From: Sphaerochaetaceae bacterium
GTDB lineage: Bacteria > Spirochaetota > Spirochaetia > Sphaerochaetales > Sphaerochaetaceae
Direction of reading: 5' to 3'
DNA: 64,000 nt
NCBI GenBank assembly: GCA_028532915.1
Contig: JAQQAI010000089.1
Coordinates: forward strand, 248,001-312,000
Of this stretch, positions 17,193-26,486 are shown in pieces (position 1 is the stretch's first letter; each line of letters starts with the position of its first letter). The position numbers and the translations under genes were made by a program. Below the pieces are notes generated by a model. The model worked only from the letters and a program-made list of their open reading frames with translations, made no database searches and was not told the origin of the DNA.

Positions 17193-18098
17193 ATGAACAC
17201 ATTGGATAAAAAACCTGTTGTGGGTTGGATTGGAACTGGAGTCATGGGAAGATGGATGTGTCAGCATATCATGCCGTTATCTTCAGAAATGGTCGTTTAC
17301 AACAGAACAAAATACAAGACCGAAGAACTGGCAAAGGCTGGTGCCACAGTAGTCGACAGCGTCAGTGAGGTCGCTCAGGTTGCCGATATCGTCTTCACGA
17401 TAGTGGGACACCCGAAGGATGTCAGAGAAGTTTATCTTGAGAAAGGCGGTCTCCTTACTGAAACGAGAGAGGGACAGCTATTCATCGATATGAGTACAAC
17501 CGAACCTACATTGGCCGCAGAGATCTATAACAAAGCCAAATCCATGGGATGCGACTCTCTCGATGCTCCGGTCTCAGGCGGAGATGTAGGGGCAAGAGAA
17601 AGCAGACTCACGATCATGGTAGGCGGTGACAGCAAAACCTACGAGAAAGCCGTCCCCTTTTTCGATAAAATGGGAACCTCTACCTATCAGGGGCCTGCCG
17701 GAAGCGGACAGCACACCAAAATGTGCAATCAGATCGTAATTGCCGGAACGATGATAGGTGTATGCGAATCTCTTCTCTATGCCCGCAAAGCAGGACTGGA
17801 TGGAGAGACACTCATCAGCACCATCTCCAAAGGAGCTGCGGGATGCTGGACGCTCGACAATCTCGCTCCCCGGATTCTTAAGGGAAACTACGATCCGGGA
17901 TTTATGATCGACCACTTCATCAAGGATATGTCAATCGCCCTGAGTGAATCAAAGATGATGGGATTAGCACTCCCCGGTCTCGCTCTGGTGGAACAACTCT
18001 ATCTTTCGTTACAGGGATCCGGTTCCGGTAAAAACGGCACACAGGCACTTGTTCTGGCTCTGGATCGTTTGAATGATACTCATCTATTTTCATCATAG
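17193..18098 (+). CDS. NAD(P)-dependent beta-hydroxyacid dehydrogenase (3-hydroxyisobutyrate / tartronate semialdehyde type)
   Basis: 301 aa; I take the second of two tandem ATGs, 7 nt after GGAGG. Rossmann motif VGWIGTGVMGRWM at the N-terminus, substrate-binding DAPVSGGDVGARESRLTIMV, and the catalytic lysine segment GSGQHTKMCNQIV, with the helical C-terminal domain. Family members reduce or oxidise 3-hydroxyisobutyrate, tartronate semialdehyde or succinic semialdehyde; sequence does not settle which. It is followed 8 nt later by citrate synthase, so an organic-acid role in the same unit is likely. Confidence 0.85.
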   Translation: MNTLDKKPVVGWIGTGVMGRWMCQHIMPLSSEMVVYNRTKYKTEELAKAGATVVDSVSEVAQVADIVFTIVGHPKDVREVYLEKGGLLTETREGQLFIDMSTTEPTLAAEIYNKAKSMGCDSLDAPVSGGDVGARESRLTIMVGGDSKTYEKAVPFFDKMGTSTYQGPAGSGQHTKMCNQIVIAGTMIGVCESLLYARKAGLDGETLISTISKGAAGCWTLDNLAPRILKGNYDPGFMIDHFIKDMSIALSESKMMGLALPGLALVEQLYLSLQGSGSGKNGTQALVLALDRLNDTHLFSS

Positions 18099-18106
18099 GA
18101 GGCAAT

Positions 18107-19405
18107 ATGGAAATTAATAAGGAATTTGCTACTTTAACTCTTCCTGACAAAGAGTCTCTCCGCATCCCGGTGATCACCGATAACATGGGTGGAAAATCGA
18201 TCGACATTCACGCATTGAGAAAAGAGACAGGATACATCACCTACGATCCAGGATTCATGAACACCGGCAGCTGTATCAGCAGTATCTGCTATGTGAACGG
18301 TGAAGAAGGGATCCTTCGTTACAGGGGTTATGATATTCAGGATCTTGTCGAACATTGTGATTTTGTAGAGGTTGCATACCTGCTGATCAAAGGAGAGCTT
18401 CCCGACGAGAGCGAACGTAAAAGATATTCAGATCTGCTCAACAAGGAATCTCTGCTGCACTATGACATGCAGAGTTTCTTCAGAGGATATCCTTTCGATG
18501 CACACCCGATGTCCGTACTTGCCGCAATGTCTGTTTCTCTCTCGGCTTTCTATCCAGATATGGATGACATCGATCCGGAACTGCAGGTAGACTTCGCGGT
18601 GACCCGTCTCGTATCGAAGATCAGAACGATCACCGCATTCCAATACAGACACATGAGAGGAGAAGACTTCGTTAATCCATCCTACAAATTGAGTTATTGC
18701 GAAAACTTCCTGAATATGATGTTCAGCTCCCCCGTGTTCGAGTATAAGATCAATCCCCTTCATGTAAAAGCCTTGAATCAGTTGCTCATTCTTCATGCCG
18801 ACCACGAACAAAACTGTTCCACTACCGCTGTGCGGCTGATCGCAAGCAGCGAGGCAAATTTATATGCCTCGATCTCTGCTGGCATGTGTGCTCTGTGGGG
18901 TCATAAGCACGGAGGTGCGAACCAGGCAGTGATCGAAATGCTCGAAGAGGCGCATGATAACGAATGGACTGCTCAGGATATTGTCGACAAGGCCAAAGAC
19001 AAGAGCAATTCATTCCGGGTGATGGGTTTCGGTCACAGAGTCTACAAGACGACCGACCCTAGGGCGAAGATCGCGAAAAAACTTTGTAAAGAAGTACTTG
19101 ACGAAGATGGTGAACACGATCCTCTGCTTGATCTGGCATTGGAACTCGAAGAAGTCGCAACCAAAGACAGTTACTTCATTGAACGGGGACTTTATCCTAA
19201 TGTGGATTTCTATACAGGGCTCATCTTCAGAAAGATGGGTATTCCTACGAACATGTTCACGACCATGTTCGCCATCGGTCGGCTGCCCGGCTGGATCGCA
19301 CACTGGCTTGAATGGAAAAAAGATCCGTACGGAAAGATCGGACGACCACGTCAGGTATACAGCGGACCATGTGTTAAATCTGTGAAAAGTATCAAAGAAC
19401 GATAA
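18107..19405 (+). CDS. gltA: Citrate synthase (type II, hexameric type)
   Basis: 432 aa; condenses acetyl-CoA and oxaloacetate. An N-terminal beta domain (about residues 1-65) precedes the catalytic fold, as in Gram-negative type II enzymes. Catalytic residues lie in WGHKHGGANQAV (His), MGFGHRVYK (His) and NVDFYTG (Asp). AGGAGG precedes the ATG. Co-transcribed with the dehydrogenase gene upstream and convergent with aconitase, giving the entry to a citrate-isocitrate branch that can supply 2-oxoglutarate. Confidence 0.95.
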   Translation: MEINKEFATLTLPDKESLRIPVITDNMGGKSIDIHALRKETGYITYDPGFMNTGSCISSICYVNGEEGILRYRGYDIQDLVEHCDFVEVAYLLIKGELPDESERKRYSDLLNKESLLHYDMQSFFRGYPFDAHPMSVLAAMSVSLSAFYPDMDDIDPELQVDFAVTRLVSKIRTITAFQYRHMRGEDFVNPSYKLSYCENFLNMMFSSPVFEYKINPLHVKALNQLLILHADHEQNCSTTAVRLIASSEANLYASISAGMCALWGHKHGGANQAVIEMLEEAHDNEWTAQDIVDKAKDKSNSFRVMGFGHRVYKTTDPRAKIAKKLCKEVLDEDGEHDPLLDLALELEEVATKDSYFIERGLYPNVDFYTGLIFRKMGIPTNMFTTMFAIGRLPGWIAHWLEWKKDPYGKIGRPRQVYSGPCVKSVKSIKER

Positions 19406-19406
19406 G

Positions 19407-19440
19407 AATAGAGGCTATTGCTTTTGCAATAGCCTCTATT
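19407..19440. terminator. Bidirectional terminator shared by gltA and acnA
   Basis: A perfect 15-bp stem: AATAGAGGCTATTGC and its complement closing a TTTT loop, with A-rich DNA at the left foot and T-rich at the right, so it can serve both converging genes. Confidence 0.9.
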
Positions 19441-19447
19441 TTACGAT

Positions 19448-21403
19448 TTACTGAACTTTCCTTTTCTGATACTCGAGAAGTCCGCCAACTTTGATATATT
19501 CAAACTGAAGAGGAGTTATCTGCGCAACCGCCTCAATAACGGAGTCTGACTTTCTGATTTTTATGGAAATCGGTGTTCCCTTGTCGAGATGCTCCTGTAC
19601 CTGCACGAGAATATCCGAGATCACGAGCTCATCCCCCTGCCCGATAAGATCATACTGGGATTCATCAGCGAACTGCAGCGGAAGTATTCCGAAATTGCAC
19701 AGGTTCGTGTGATGAATGCGTTCGAACGATTTCGTCAGTATGACTTTTACACCGAGATACATCGGACAGATAGCCGCATGCTCGCGTGAAGACCCCTGCC
19801 CGTAAGAATAACCGGCCACCACGACATTTGCCTTTCCTGTGCTCTGTATCTCTTTGCATCTGTCATGAAATGTGGGATCCACTCCTTCGAATGTATAATG
19901 TGCATATGCCGGAATGTTCGATCTGAATTTCAGACGCTGACCGGCAGGCATGATATGGTCGGTAGTGATCTTGTCACCGGTTTTCAACGTGACGATACCG
20001 TCTATATCTGATGGGAAGACCGTGCCTTTTGGAGGATCTCCGATATTCGGACCTCTTACAACCTTCACGTCCCTGCCTGAAGAGGGAGGGAATTCGATCA
20101 TTGAATCGTCTACATAGAACTGCTCGGGATATACTTTCTCGGGACATGGTATTCCGTGATTCGAAAGAGGGTCTGTGAAATATCCGGTGATGGCGCTCAG
20201 TGCGGCGGTTTCGGGTGATACCAGGTAGACCTGGGCGCTTTTCGTCCCGCTTCTCCCTTCGAAATTTCTGTTATTCGTTCTCAAAGAGACGGCATTCGAT
20301 CCGGGAGACTGGTGATTGCCGATACAGAAACCGCAGGCTGATTCCAGGATCCTGGCTCCGCTCGCGATCATCTTCGACAATGAACCGTCTTTAGAGAGCA
20401 TCATGAGAACCTCTCTAGATCCGGGAGCTATCCCCAGAGATACAGACGGATGAACGGTATGATTCTCAAGGATCTGAGCTACGGCATACAGATCGGCGTA
20501 GCTGCTGTTGGTGCAGCTGCCGATCAGGACCTGATCCACTTTCAAATCCTGCACACTTTTCACATCAACGACATTTCCCGGTGAATGGGGAGCTGCAGTC
20601 TTCGGAACAACCGTTGCCAGATCGATCTCGAAGATCTCGTCATAGACTGCATCATCATCAGCTGAGAGGGAGGTATATGAATCTGCCCGGTTATGAGATG
20701 CGAGGAACTGGAGAGTGATCTCATCAGAAGGGAACAATGATGTGGTGACACCGCATTCAGCTCCCATATTACATATCGTCGCTCTTTCAGGAACGCTCAG
20801 AGACCCCACCCCGTCACCGAAATATTCGAAGACCGTATTCACATTTCCCTTCACACCATATTTTTCCAGTACCGTGAGAATCACATCCTTGGCACTCACG
20901 AAAGGTCTTAGAGCTCCGGTAAGTCTGATTCCCACTACTTTCGGACAGATGAGGTGAAACGGTTCTTTCGCCATCGCCATAGCGATATCGAGTCCGCCGG
21001 CACCGATTGCGATCATCGCAAGACCTCCGCCTGTCGGAGTATGGGAATCGCTGCCGAGAAGAGTCTTCCCGGGGACACCGAAACGCTCCAGATGAACCTG
21101 ATGACAGATACCGTTGCCCGGACGTGAGAACACGATATTATATTTATTTGCCACAGACTGCAGATAGGCATGGTCATCGGCGTTTTCGAAACCTACCTGA
21201 ATCGTATTGTGATCGACGTAGCTTACTGCCAGTTCGTTACGGACCTTATCAAGTCCCAGAGCCTCGAACTGCAGGTAGGCCATCGTTCCTGTCGCATCCT
21301 GTGTGAGAGTCTGGTCTATGATAACCGATATATCGTTACCTTTTTCCAATGTACCACTTTGCAGGTGCTGTGATAGTATCTTGTATGTCAGTGTTGACCC
21401 CAT
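19448..21403 (-). CDS. acnA: Aconitate hydratase, Aquifex type
   Basis: 651 aa iron-sulfur isomerase of citrate and isocitrate. The length and the direct order of domains fit the short bacterial (Aquifex-type) aconitases better than the 890 aa AcnA. 4Fe-4S ligands lie in LIGSCTNSSYADL and ESACGFCIGNHQSPG. The swivel domain at the C-terminus has VVAGYSYGQGSSREHAAICP with the substrate-binding Ser/Arg. GAGGAG sits about 10 nt before the ATG. It faces citrate synthase across the shared terminator. No isocitrate dehydrogenase is in the window. Confidence 0.93.
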   Translation of the reverse strand: MGSTLTYKILSQHLQSGTLEKGNDISVIIDQTLTQDATGTMAYLQFEALGLDKVRNELAVSYVDHNTIQVGFENADDHAYLQSVANKYNIVFSRPGNGICHQVHLERFGVPGKTLLGSDSHTPTGGGLAMIAIGAGGLDIAMAMAKEPFHLICPKVVGIRLTGALRPFVSAKDVILTVLEKYGVKGNVNTVFEYFGDGVGSLSVPERATICNMGAECGVTTSLFPSDEITLQFLASHNRADSYTSLSADDDAVYDEIFEIDLATVVPKTAAPHSPGNVVDVKSVQDLKVDQVLIGSCTNSSYADLYAVAQILENHTVHPSVSLGIAPGSREVLMMLSKDGSLSKMIASGARILESACGFCIGNHQSPGSNAVSLRTNNRNFEGRSGTKSAQVYLVSPETAALSAITGYFTDPLSNHGIPCPEKVYPEQFYVDDSMIEFPPSSGRDVKVVRGPNIGDPPKGTVFPSDIDGIVTLKTGDKITTDHIMPAGQRLKFRSNIPAYAHYTFEGVDPTFHDRCKEIQSTGKANVVVAGYSYGQGSSREHAAICPMYLGVKVILTKSFERIHHTNLCNFGILPLQFADESQYDLIGQGDELVISDILVQVQEHLDKGTPISIKIRKSDSVIEAVAQITPLQFEYIKVGGLLEYQKRKVQ

Positions 21404-21452
21404 ATGAAGTTTTCTCCTCTACTGTTATTCTCTTCTATTGTGCAATAATTGT

Positions 21453-22640
21453 TCAATTTGGTACAGACTCTCCTGTTTTTCTTTTTAGGTTGAAAGCTAT
21501 AAGAGCTGCAAGGGGAATCAGGACGATGACAGAGCACATATAAAGTACCCGTGTAAAGCCGAAGTACTGGTACAATGTGGCCCCGAGTGTAGAGCCTATG
21601 ACGGTCCCCACAGTCAGTACGGCTTCATGAATCAGCATTCTTTTGGAACGGTAGCGGCTGCCTGAGGCTCCGTGAAAGATGCTGAAGGTGTACATCGCCG
21701 AAAACAGGGCGCCGAACACTATGAAAAACAGCATATAGCCGATAAACGATTCAAACCTGGTTGCTATCAATGCGGTGATAGAGAATATCGCAAGAGTCCC
21801 CCCTATCGCACGGCTGTTGAAATGCCACCAGTGGTGTTTTCCAAGATGATGAAAAAAGAATACTGTTGAAAGGCCTCTGAGAAACAGGAGGATCCCGACC
21901 TGGAAAGATGAAAAGGGAAGAGCGTCCATGGCATAGATCGGAAAGATGGTGAGAATGACTGCGAGAGCCACGTACATAGTCAGATTTCCGCCCCAGCAGA
22001 AAAAGCGAAGCGGAGTACTTTCATCCTTTTTCCCGCTGCGCCTGATATTCTCATTCTCACTTTCAACCTTCTTTATAGAGGGGATGCTGGAACATGCATA
22101 CAGAAGAATAAAGATGACGCCGATGAAAATGAACATCGAAACGATGATCGAAAGAGAAGGAGATTTCCCCACCAGATACCCAGTAAGAAGAGGAGAGAGC
22201 GCCGCCCCCACACTCCAGCTCACATTGAATAGAGCTGTTGATCTGCTCAGAAGCTCTCCCTCCTTCCCTCTCGTGATCCATGCTGCGAGCTGAGGCCATA
22301 AGAATGCCATTGATGCTCCGTAGACTATAAGCGAGAAGAAGGCGATATAGACATTCCGGGTCGCAAGCAGGAGAAGAAGGGAGAACGCCATACCTGCCAT
22401 GGAAATCTGTATGCTGCGCGATGGAACCATTTTAGAGGCTACCGGTCCGACTGCGAAACAGAAGATGAAATAGCTGCAGGTATACAGTGCCGCAGAAAGC
22501 CCGATCATCTGGGCCGATAGGTCAAAAACGAGTCTGAAATAATAAACGAAGGCAAGATTCGCCATAGATATGGTGAACTGCCCGAGAAAGGTCACGATCG
22601 ATAATATTAATAAATCTGGGTTCACGAGCGGTTTTTTCAT
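21453..22640 (-). CDS. Major facilitator superfamily transporter
   Basis: 395 aa from MKKPLVNPDLL (a second ATG immediately upstream is equally possible). About twelve hydrophobic segments in two halves separated by a charged loop near residues 195-215 (KKVESENENIRRSGKKDEST), the MFS plan. The motif-A-like loops are weak, and no substrate can be inferred. An upstream frame extension of 28 residues is unlikely because it would run into the divergent DUF212 gene's promoter. A possible promoter is TTGATA with TTAAAT at 17 bp. Downstream it ends 49 nt before the acnA start. Confidence 0.85.
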   Translation of the reverse strand: MKKPLVNPDLLILSIVTFLGQFTISMANLAFVYYFRLVFDLSAQMIGLSAALYTCSYFIFCFAVGPVASKMVPSRSIQISMAGMAFSLLLLLATRNVYIAFFSLIVYGASMAFLWPQLAAWITRGKEGELLSRSTALFNVSWSVGAALSPLLTGYLVGKSPSLSIIVSMFIFIGVIFILLYACSSIPSIKKVESENENIRRSGKKDESTPLRFFCWGGNLTMYVALAVILTIFPIYAMDALPFSSFQVGILLFLRGLSTVFFFHHLGKHHWWHFNSRAIGGTLAIFSITALIATRFESFIGYMLFFIVFGALFSAMYTFSIFHGASGSRYRSKRMLIHEAVLTVGTVIGSTLGATLYQYFGFTRVLYMCSVIVLIPLAALIAFNLKRKTGESVPN

Positions 22641-22747
22641 CATTTGCTGACAATTTAATGAAAAATGAGAAATATTATCAAGTGTTTTGATGAAAGTCGG
22701 AACAAAATCAGTTGCAACTGTCACCTTTCATGCATTATTGTAGCTAT

Positions 22748-23200
22748 ATGGATCAGATACTACTAAACAGGCCCCTCGCGGCAGCTTTCTTCAGTGCAGT
22801 TTTCGCTCAGTTCCTTAAGCCGTTCATCTTCTATCCAATAGAGAAAAAATTTGATATCCATCTGTTCTACAGCACAGGAGGAATGCCCTCATCGCATACG
22901 GCTGCTGTCGTAGCTCTATGTACCAGTATATTGGTGCTTGAGGGGTGGAACAGCTATTATTTTGCCATATCATTGACGTTCGCCGCGATCGTCATCCACG
23001 ATTCAATGGGTATCCGCAGAGCAGCCGGGAAACAGGCGGCGATAATCAACGAATGGAGCAGAATATTCACCGAGATCCATGAGCAGGGACAGTTCACTCC
23101 CGAGAATCTCAAGACGATGCTCGGACACTCTTTCACACAGGTCGTAGGCGGTTTTGCTCTGGGAATCTTCTTCGGTTTATTGTTCACAATCATTCTATGA
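22748..23200 (+). CDS. Divergent PAP2 family (DUF212) membrane protein
   Basis: 150 aa from the ATG of MDQILLNRPLAAAFFS. It has hydrophobic helices with the family hallmarks GGMPSSHTAAVVAL and HDSMGIRRAAGKQA. These resemble the phosphatase motifs of PAP2 acid phosphatases (PSSH is the histidine motif), so a role in lipid phosphate hydrolysis is possible, but the family is uncharacterised. Its TGA stop lies inside the first predicted ArgR box of the following transporter promoter. Confidence 0.85.
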   Translation: MDQILLNRPLAAAFFSAVFAQFLKPFIFYPIEKKFDIHLFYSTGGMPSSHTAAVVALCTSILVLEGWNSYYFAISLTFAAIVIHDSMGIRRAAGKQAAIINEWSRIFTEIHEQGQFTPENLKTMLGHSFTQVVGGFALGIFFGLLFTIIL

Positions 23201-23247
23201 ATATTTATACATGATTAATTGACTTTAATTGCATATTTATGTAAATT
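23198..23247 (+). promoter_or_regulatory. Promoter of the amino-acid ABC transporter with two ArgR-type boxes
   Basis: TTGACT (23219-23224), 17-bp spacer, TAAATT (23242-23247). Box 1, TGAATATTTATACA (23198-23211), matches 13 of 14 positions of TGAATwwwwATTCA and abuts the -35. Box 2, TGCATATTTATGTA (23230-23243), fills the spacer. Centres are 32 bp apart, about three helical turns. This placement would let ArgR block RNA polymerase directly. Confidence 0.7.
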
Positions 23248-23275
23248 AAAGAATCTTTTAATTTATGGAGTTCAT

Positions 23276-24031
23276 ATGAATAAAAAACTAGTTGCTGTTT
23301 TAATCATTCTGGCACTTTGTGTTACCACCATCTTTGCTCAGGGCGGTAAAGAAACCGAAGGATATGTGATCGGCTCTGACTGTACATGGCCGCCTCTCGA
23401 ATATGTCGATGAGAACGGGGATATCGTCGGATTCGAAATCGATCTTGTTGCTGCAATCAGCGATTACTCCGGTGTCCCTCTCAAAATCAAGAACGTCGCA
23501 TGGGACGGGATTTTCGCAGGACTCTCAAACGGTGCATATGATGCTGTCGTCTCCGGTGTTACCATTCTCGAAGAAAGAAAGAAAGCAATGGATTTCACCA
23601 TTCCCGTTCTCGAGATCACCCAGTCGATTCTCGTTCAGTCCTCTCAGACCGAAATCTCTTCAACCGCTGATCTGGCCGGAAAGACCGTCGGTGTCCAGAT
23701 CGGTACCACAGGTCAATTTGCACTCGAGAGCATAAACGGTGTGACGATCAAAAGCTATGACGAGATCGGACTAGCCGTTCAGGATCTTCTGAACGACAAC
23801 CTCGATGCTGTCGTCGCTGACTCGATCATCGCTTCCGACTTCGTACTTGCCAACGAGAACTACAAAGGCAAACTGACAGTCACCGGAGATCTTGGCGGAG
23901 ACAAAGAACAGATCGGCTTCGCAGTGAAAAAAGGAGACACCGAATTGCTGGAACTGCTCAATGACGGCATTAAGGCAATGATGGATGACGGAACTGTCGA
24001 CGAATTGAAGGCAAAATACAACATTCTGTAG
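23276..24031 (+). CDS. Polar amino-acid ABC transporter, substrate-binding protein (predicted arginine)
   Basis: 251 aa from the ATG at 23276, with GGAG 5 nt before. A signal peptide covers about residues 1-22 (hydrophobic, ending FAQ, cleaved before GGKE). The solute-binding fold follows: SDCTWPPLEYVDENGDIVGF, the SGVTILEERKKAMDF region and LAGKTVGVQIGTTGQ, typical of the His/Arg/Gln-binding family (SBP_bac_3). The ArgR boxes in its promoter point to arginine or ornithine as substrate. It is followed by a stem-loop that separates it from the membrane genes. Confidence 0.9.
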   Translation: MNKKLVAVLIILALCVTTIFAQGGKETEGYVIGSDCTWPPLEYVDENGDIVGFEIDLVAAISDYSGVPLKIKNVAWDGIFAGLSNGAYDAVVSGVTILEERKKAMDFTIPVLEITQSILVQSSQTEISSTADLAGKTVGVQIGTTGQFALESINGVTIKSYDEIGLAVQDLLNDNLDAVVADSIIASDFVLANENYKGKLTVTGDLGGDKEQIGFAVKKGDTELLELLNDGIKAMMDDGTVDELKAKYNIL

Positions 24032-24048
24032 GTGTGCAACACCAGTAG

Positions 24049-24080
24049 GATATAGGAGGGTCACTCCTCCTATATCTTTT
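24049..24080 (+). terminator. Intercistronic stem-loop between binding protein and permease
   Basis: GATATAGGAGG (24049-24059) and CCTCCTATATC (24066-24076) form a perfect 11-bp stem with a 6-nt loop, then only four T. Partial termination or 3' protection here would yield more binding protein than membrane components, as is common in such operons. Note it also sequesters an AGGAGG. Confidence 0.75.
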
Positions 24081-24091
24081 AATGAGGTCTC

Positions 24092-24961
24092 ATGGATACA
24101 AAAATCGAACATACAACAACTTCCAGACAGAATAAACTGAAACAGAAAATAGTCTCTCCTGCTCTGGAAGATGAGAAAAATCGTCGTGTAATCGGTCCGA
24201 AACTGGAGATGACCGATGGAGTCCTTATTCCTAACAAGAATAATAATTCCATTTTCAATGCATGGCGATTCACTTTTTTCTTTGCCATATTTTTGCTCGC
24301 TTATCTGATAATTTTTGTCCCGGATCCTTATCGGCAGATCGTACTCGTTGTCATCCAGGGCCTTCCGGTCACCTTCCAGGTTACCGTGTTCTCAATCATC
24401 GGGGCCCTGTTCATCGGTTTGTTCGTCGGTCTCGGCTCTGTGAGCAAGAACAGGTTCATCAATATGCTTGCAGGAGTATATGTTGAATTCATCCGGGGAA
24501 TTCCGCTGCTGGTACAGCTGATTTTTATCTATTATGCCCTGGGAAGATTACTCCAGATAGAAGGAATGCTGGCTGCCACGATAGCACTATCGATCTGTTT
24601 CGGTGCATACATGGGTGAGATCGTAAGAGCAGGGATTCAGGCCGTTCCTAAAGGACAGATGGAAGCGGCCATCGCTCTCGGCCTTTCCCGTTCACAGGCG
24701 TTCCGGTATGTAATCATCCCGCAGACGGTCAAGGTGATTCTCCCTGCTATCGGAAATGAGTTCATTTCCATGCTGAAAGATTCATCTCTCGTCTCGACGA
24801 TCGCTCTGAGTGACATATTGAGAAAGGGAAGAGAATATATCTCGAGAACATTCCTTTCGCTCGAGACGATGCTCGTCGTTGCCCTGATCTATCTTGTCAT
24901 CACGCTGATGCTGTCACGACTTGTTGCGATACTTGAAGAGAGGTTACATAAAAATGGATAG
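24092..24961 (+). CDS. Polar amino-acid ABC transporter, permease
   Basis: 289 aa. A hydrophilic cytoplasmic stretch of about 60 residues comes first ([18 protein letters not shown]...), longer than usual for HisM/GlnP permeases. About five membrane helices follow, with the EAA loop [20 protein letters not shown] then [15 protein letters not shown] is just before the ATG. The last 8 nt overlap the ATPase start. Confidence 0.9.
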   Translation: MDTKIEHTTTSRQNKLKQKIVSPALEDEKNRRVIGPKLEMTDGVLIPNKNNNSIFNAWRFTFFFAIFLLAYLIIFVPDPYRQIVLVVIQGLPVTFQVTVFSIIGALFIGLFVGLGSVSKNRFINMLAGVYVEFIRGIPLLVQLIFIYYALGRLLQIEGMLAATIALSICFGAYMGEIVRAGIQAVPKGQMEAAIALGLSRSQAFRYVIIPQTVKVILPAIGNEFISMLKDSSLVSTIALSDILRKGREYISRTFLSLETMLVVALIYLVITLMLSRLVAILEERLHKNG

Positions 24962-25694
24962 AATTCGAATCGAACATCTGTATAAGGATTATCAGCTGGG
25001 CAGCAACCAGACAGTTCATGCCGTGAAGGATGCATCTCTTTCAGTCAAACAGGGAGAGGTCGTACTGATCATCGGACCGTCAGGGTCAGGGAAAAGTACA
25101 CTTCTTCGTTCTGTGAACAAACTCGAGATTCCAACCTCAGGAAAGATTTTCATCGATGATGATGAGGTCACCGGTACAGCTGATATCAGAAAGATCCGTG
25201 AAGAGGTGGGAATGGTGTTTCAGAGCTTCAATCTGTTTGCCCATCTTTCAGTTATCGACAATATCATGCTCGCACCTTTAAAAGTGAAGAAGATGAATAA
25301 AGCCGATGCACTGCGCCTCGCGAGAGAGCTTCTCGAGAAAGTCGGTCTTTCCGATAAGGAAGACAGTTTTCCTTCTCAGCTTTCAGGCGGACAGCAGCAG
25401 AGAGTAGCTATCGCCCGGGCTCTTGCGATGAATCCGAAGGTTATGCTCTTTGACGAACCGACAAGTGCACTTGACCCGGAAATGATCAAAGAGGTCCTCG
25501 ATGTGATGCTCTCTCTAGCGAAAAGCGGTATGACGATGCTTATCGTCTCGCATGAAATGGGTTTTGCCTCCGCCGCGGCGGACAGAGTCGTCTTCATGGA
25601 CGGCGGAGAGGTCATAGAGATAGACACTCCTGACAACCTTTTCTCCCGCCCGAAAGAAGAAAGAACGAAAAAATTCCTGGATAACATTCTCTAG
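24954..25694 (+). CDS. Polar amino-acid ABC transporter, ATP-binding protein
   Basis: 246 aa from [16 protein letters not shown] (ATG 24954), overlapping the permease stop by 8 nt. An in-frame TTG 33 nt upstream is less likely. Walker [15 protein letters not shown]-loop [13 protein letters not shown], signature [17 protein letters not shown], Walker [14 protein letters not shown] and switch histidine IVSHEMGFA. It closes the three-gene transporter operon and is followed by a terminator. Confidence 0.95.
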   Translation: MDRIRIEHLYKDYQLGSNQTVHAVKDASLSVKQGEVVLIIGPSGSGKSTLLRSVNKLEIPTSGKIFIDDDEVTGTADIRKIREEVGMVFQSFNLFAHLSVIDNIMLAPLKVKKMNKADALRLARELLEKVGLSDKEDSFPSQLSGGQQQRVAIARALAMNPKVMLFDEPTSALDPEMIKEVLDVMLSLAKSGMTMLIVSHEMGFASAAADRVVFMDGGEVIEIDTPDNLFSRPKEERTKKFLDNIL

Positions 25695-25710
25695 TAGATC
25701 CATCTTACCC

Positions 25711-25758
25711 GACAGATAAGCAATAGTAGATTCTGCCTATTGCTTATTTGTCTTTTTT
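25711..25758 (+). terminator. Terminator of the amino-acid ABC operon
   Basis: ATAAGCAATAG and CTATTGCTTAT pair perfectly (11 bp, 10-nt loop), extended by GACA/TGTC across one mismatch, followed by TTTTTT at 25753-25758. Confidence 0.9.
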
Positions 25759-25774
25759 CCCTCACAGTCTGATC

Positions 25775-26443
25775 ATGAATACACAAGATACCTGGCTGAA
25801 ACGTCATATAACCTTACACGATCATCAAGACAGAACGAGTGAGCGGGAGAATGCCATATCACATGGTATCGCATCTGTGCTGTCACTGGGGTTCATCTTC
25901 ATGATCTTCGCGTTGAGAAATGAGTTCCAATCCGGATCGACCTATGCGGGAATGATTATCTTCTCCTTCTCGCAATGGATCCTCTTCACATCTTCAACTT
26001 TCTATCACTATCTCGAAAAAGGTGATATGAAACGGCTGTTCAGAATATTCGACCACAGCACCATATACTTCCTCATAGCCGGAACCTATGCACCTATTCT
26101 GCTGTACATCAACACCCCATCTACCAGACTTATTTTTGCTGCTGTGTACCTGTTTCTGATAGGAGGCATTCTCTCTACGATATTCTGGTGGGGAAGGTTC
26201 AAGGTCCTTCATGTGATACTCTATCTTGTGATGGGCTGGTCTATTGTCTTTGTCTGGGATGAAGTGGTTCCGAATCTTCCGGGAAGGCTCATAAGTTTCA
26301 TCATAGCGGCGGGGATCCAGTACACGGTCGGCGTCCTCTTCTATGCCCTGAAAAAGATGAATCATGGTCATCTTGTCTGGCATATCCTCTGTATGAGTGC
26401 AAGTGCGACTTTCAGCACCGGTTTTCTTCTATATTTTATCTGA
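25775..26443 (+). CDS. Hemolysin III / YqfA-family seven-helix membrane protein
   Basis: 222 aa from MNTQDTWLKRH. Hallmarks of the HlyIII/progestin-receptor-like family are present: ERENAISHGIASVLSLGF at the start of the membrane part, FYHYLEKGDMKRLFRIFDHS with the conserved histidine, and GTYAPI near the third helix. Seven membrane segments. The molecular role of bacterial family members is poorly defined, so the hemolysin name should not be read literally. No SD is seen at the ATG. It follows the ABC operon terminator. Confidence 0.85.
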   Translation: MNTQDTWLKRHITLHDHQDRTSERENAISHGIASVLSLGFIFMIFALRNEFQSGSTYAGMIIFSFSQWILFTSSTFYHYLEKGDMKRLFRIFDHSTIYFLIAGTYAPILLYINTPSTRLIFAAVYLFLIGGILSTIFWWGRFKVLHVILYLVMGWSIVFVWDEVVPNLPGRLISFIIAAGIQYTVGVLFYALKKMNHGHLVWHILCMSASATFSTGFLLYFI

Positions 26444-26486
26444 GATAACGATAGACAGATACAGCCGATACCGATACAGTGATGAT

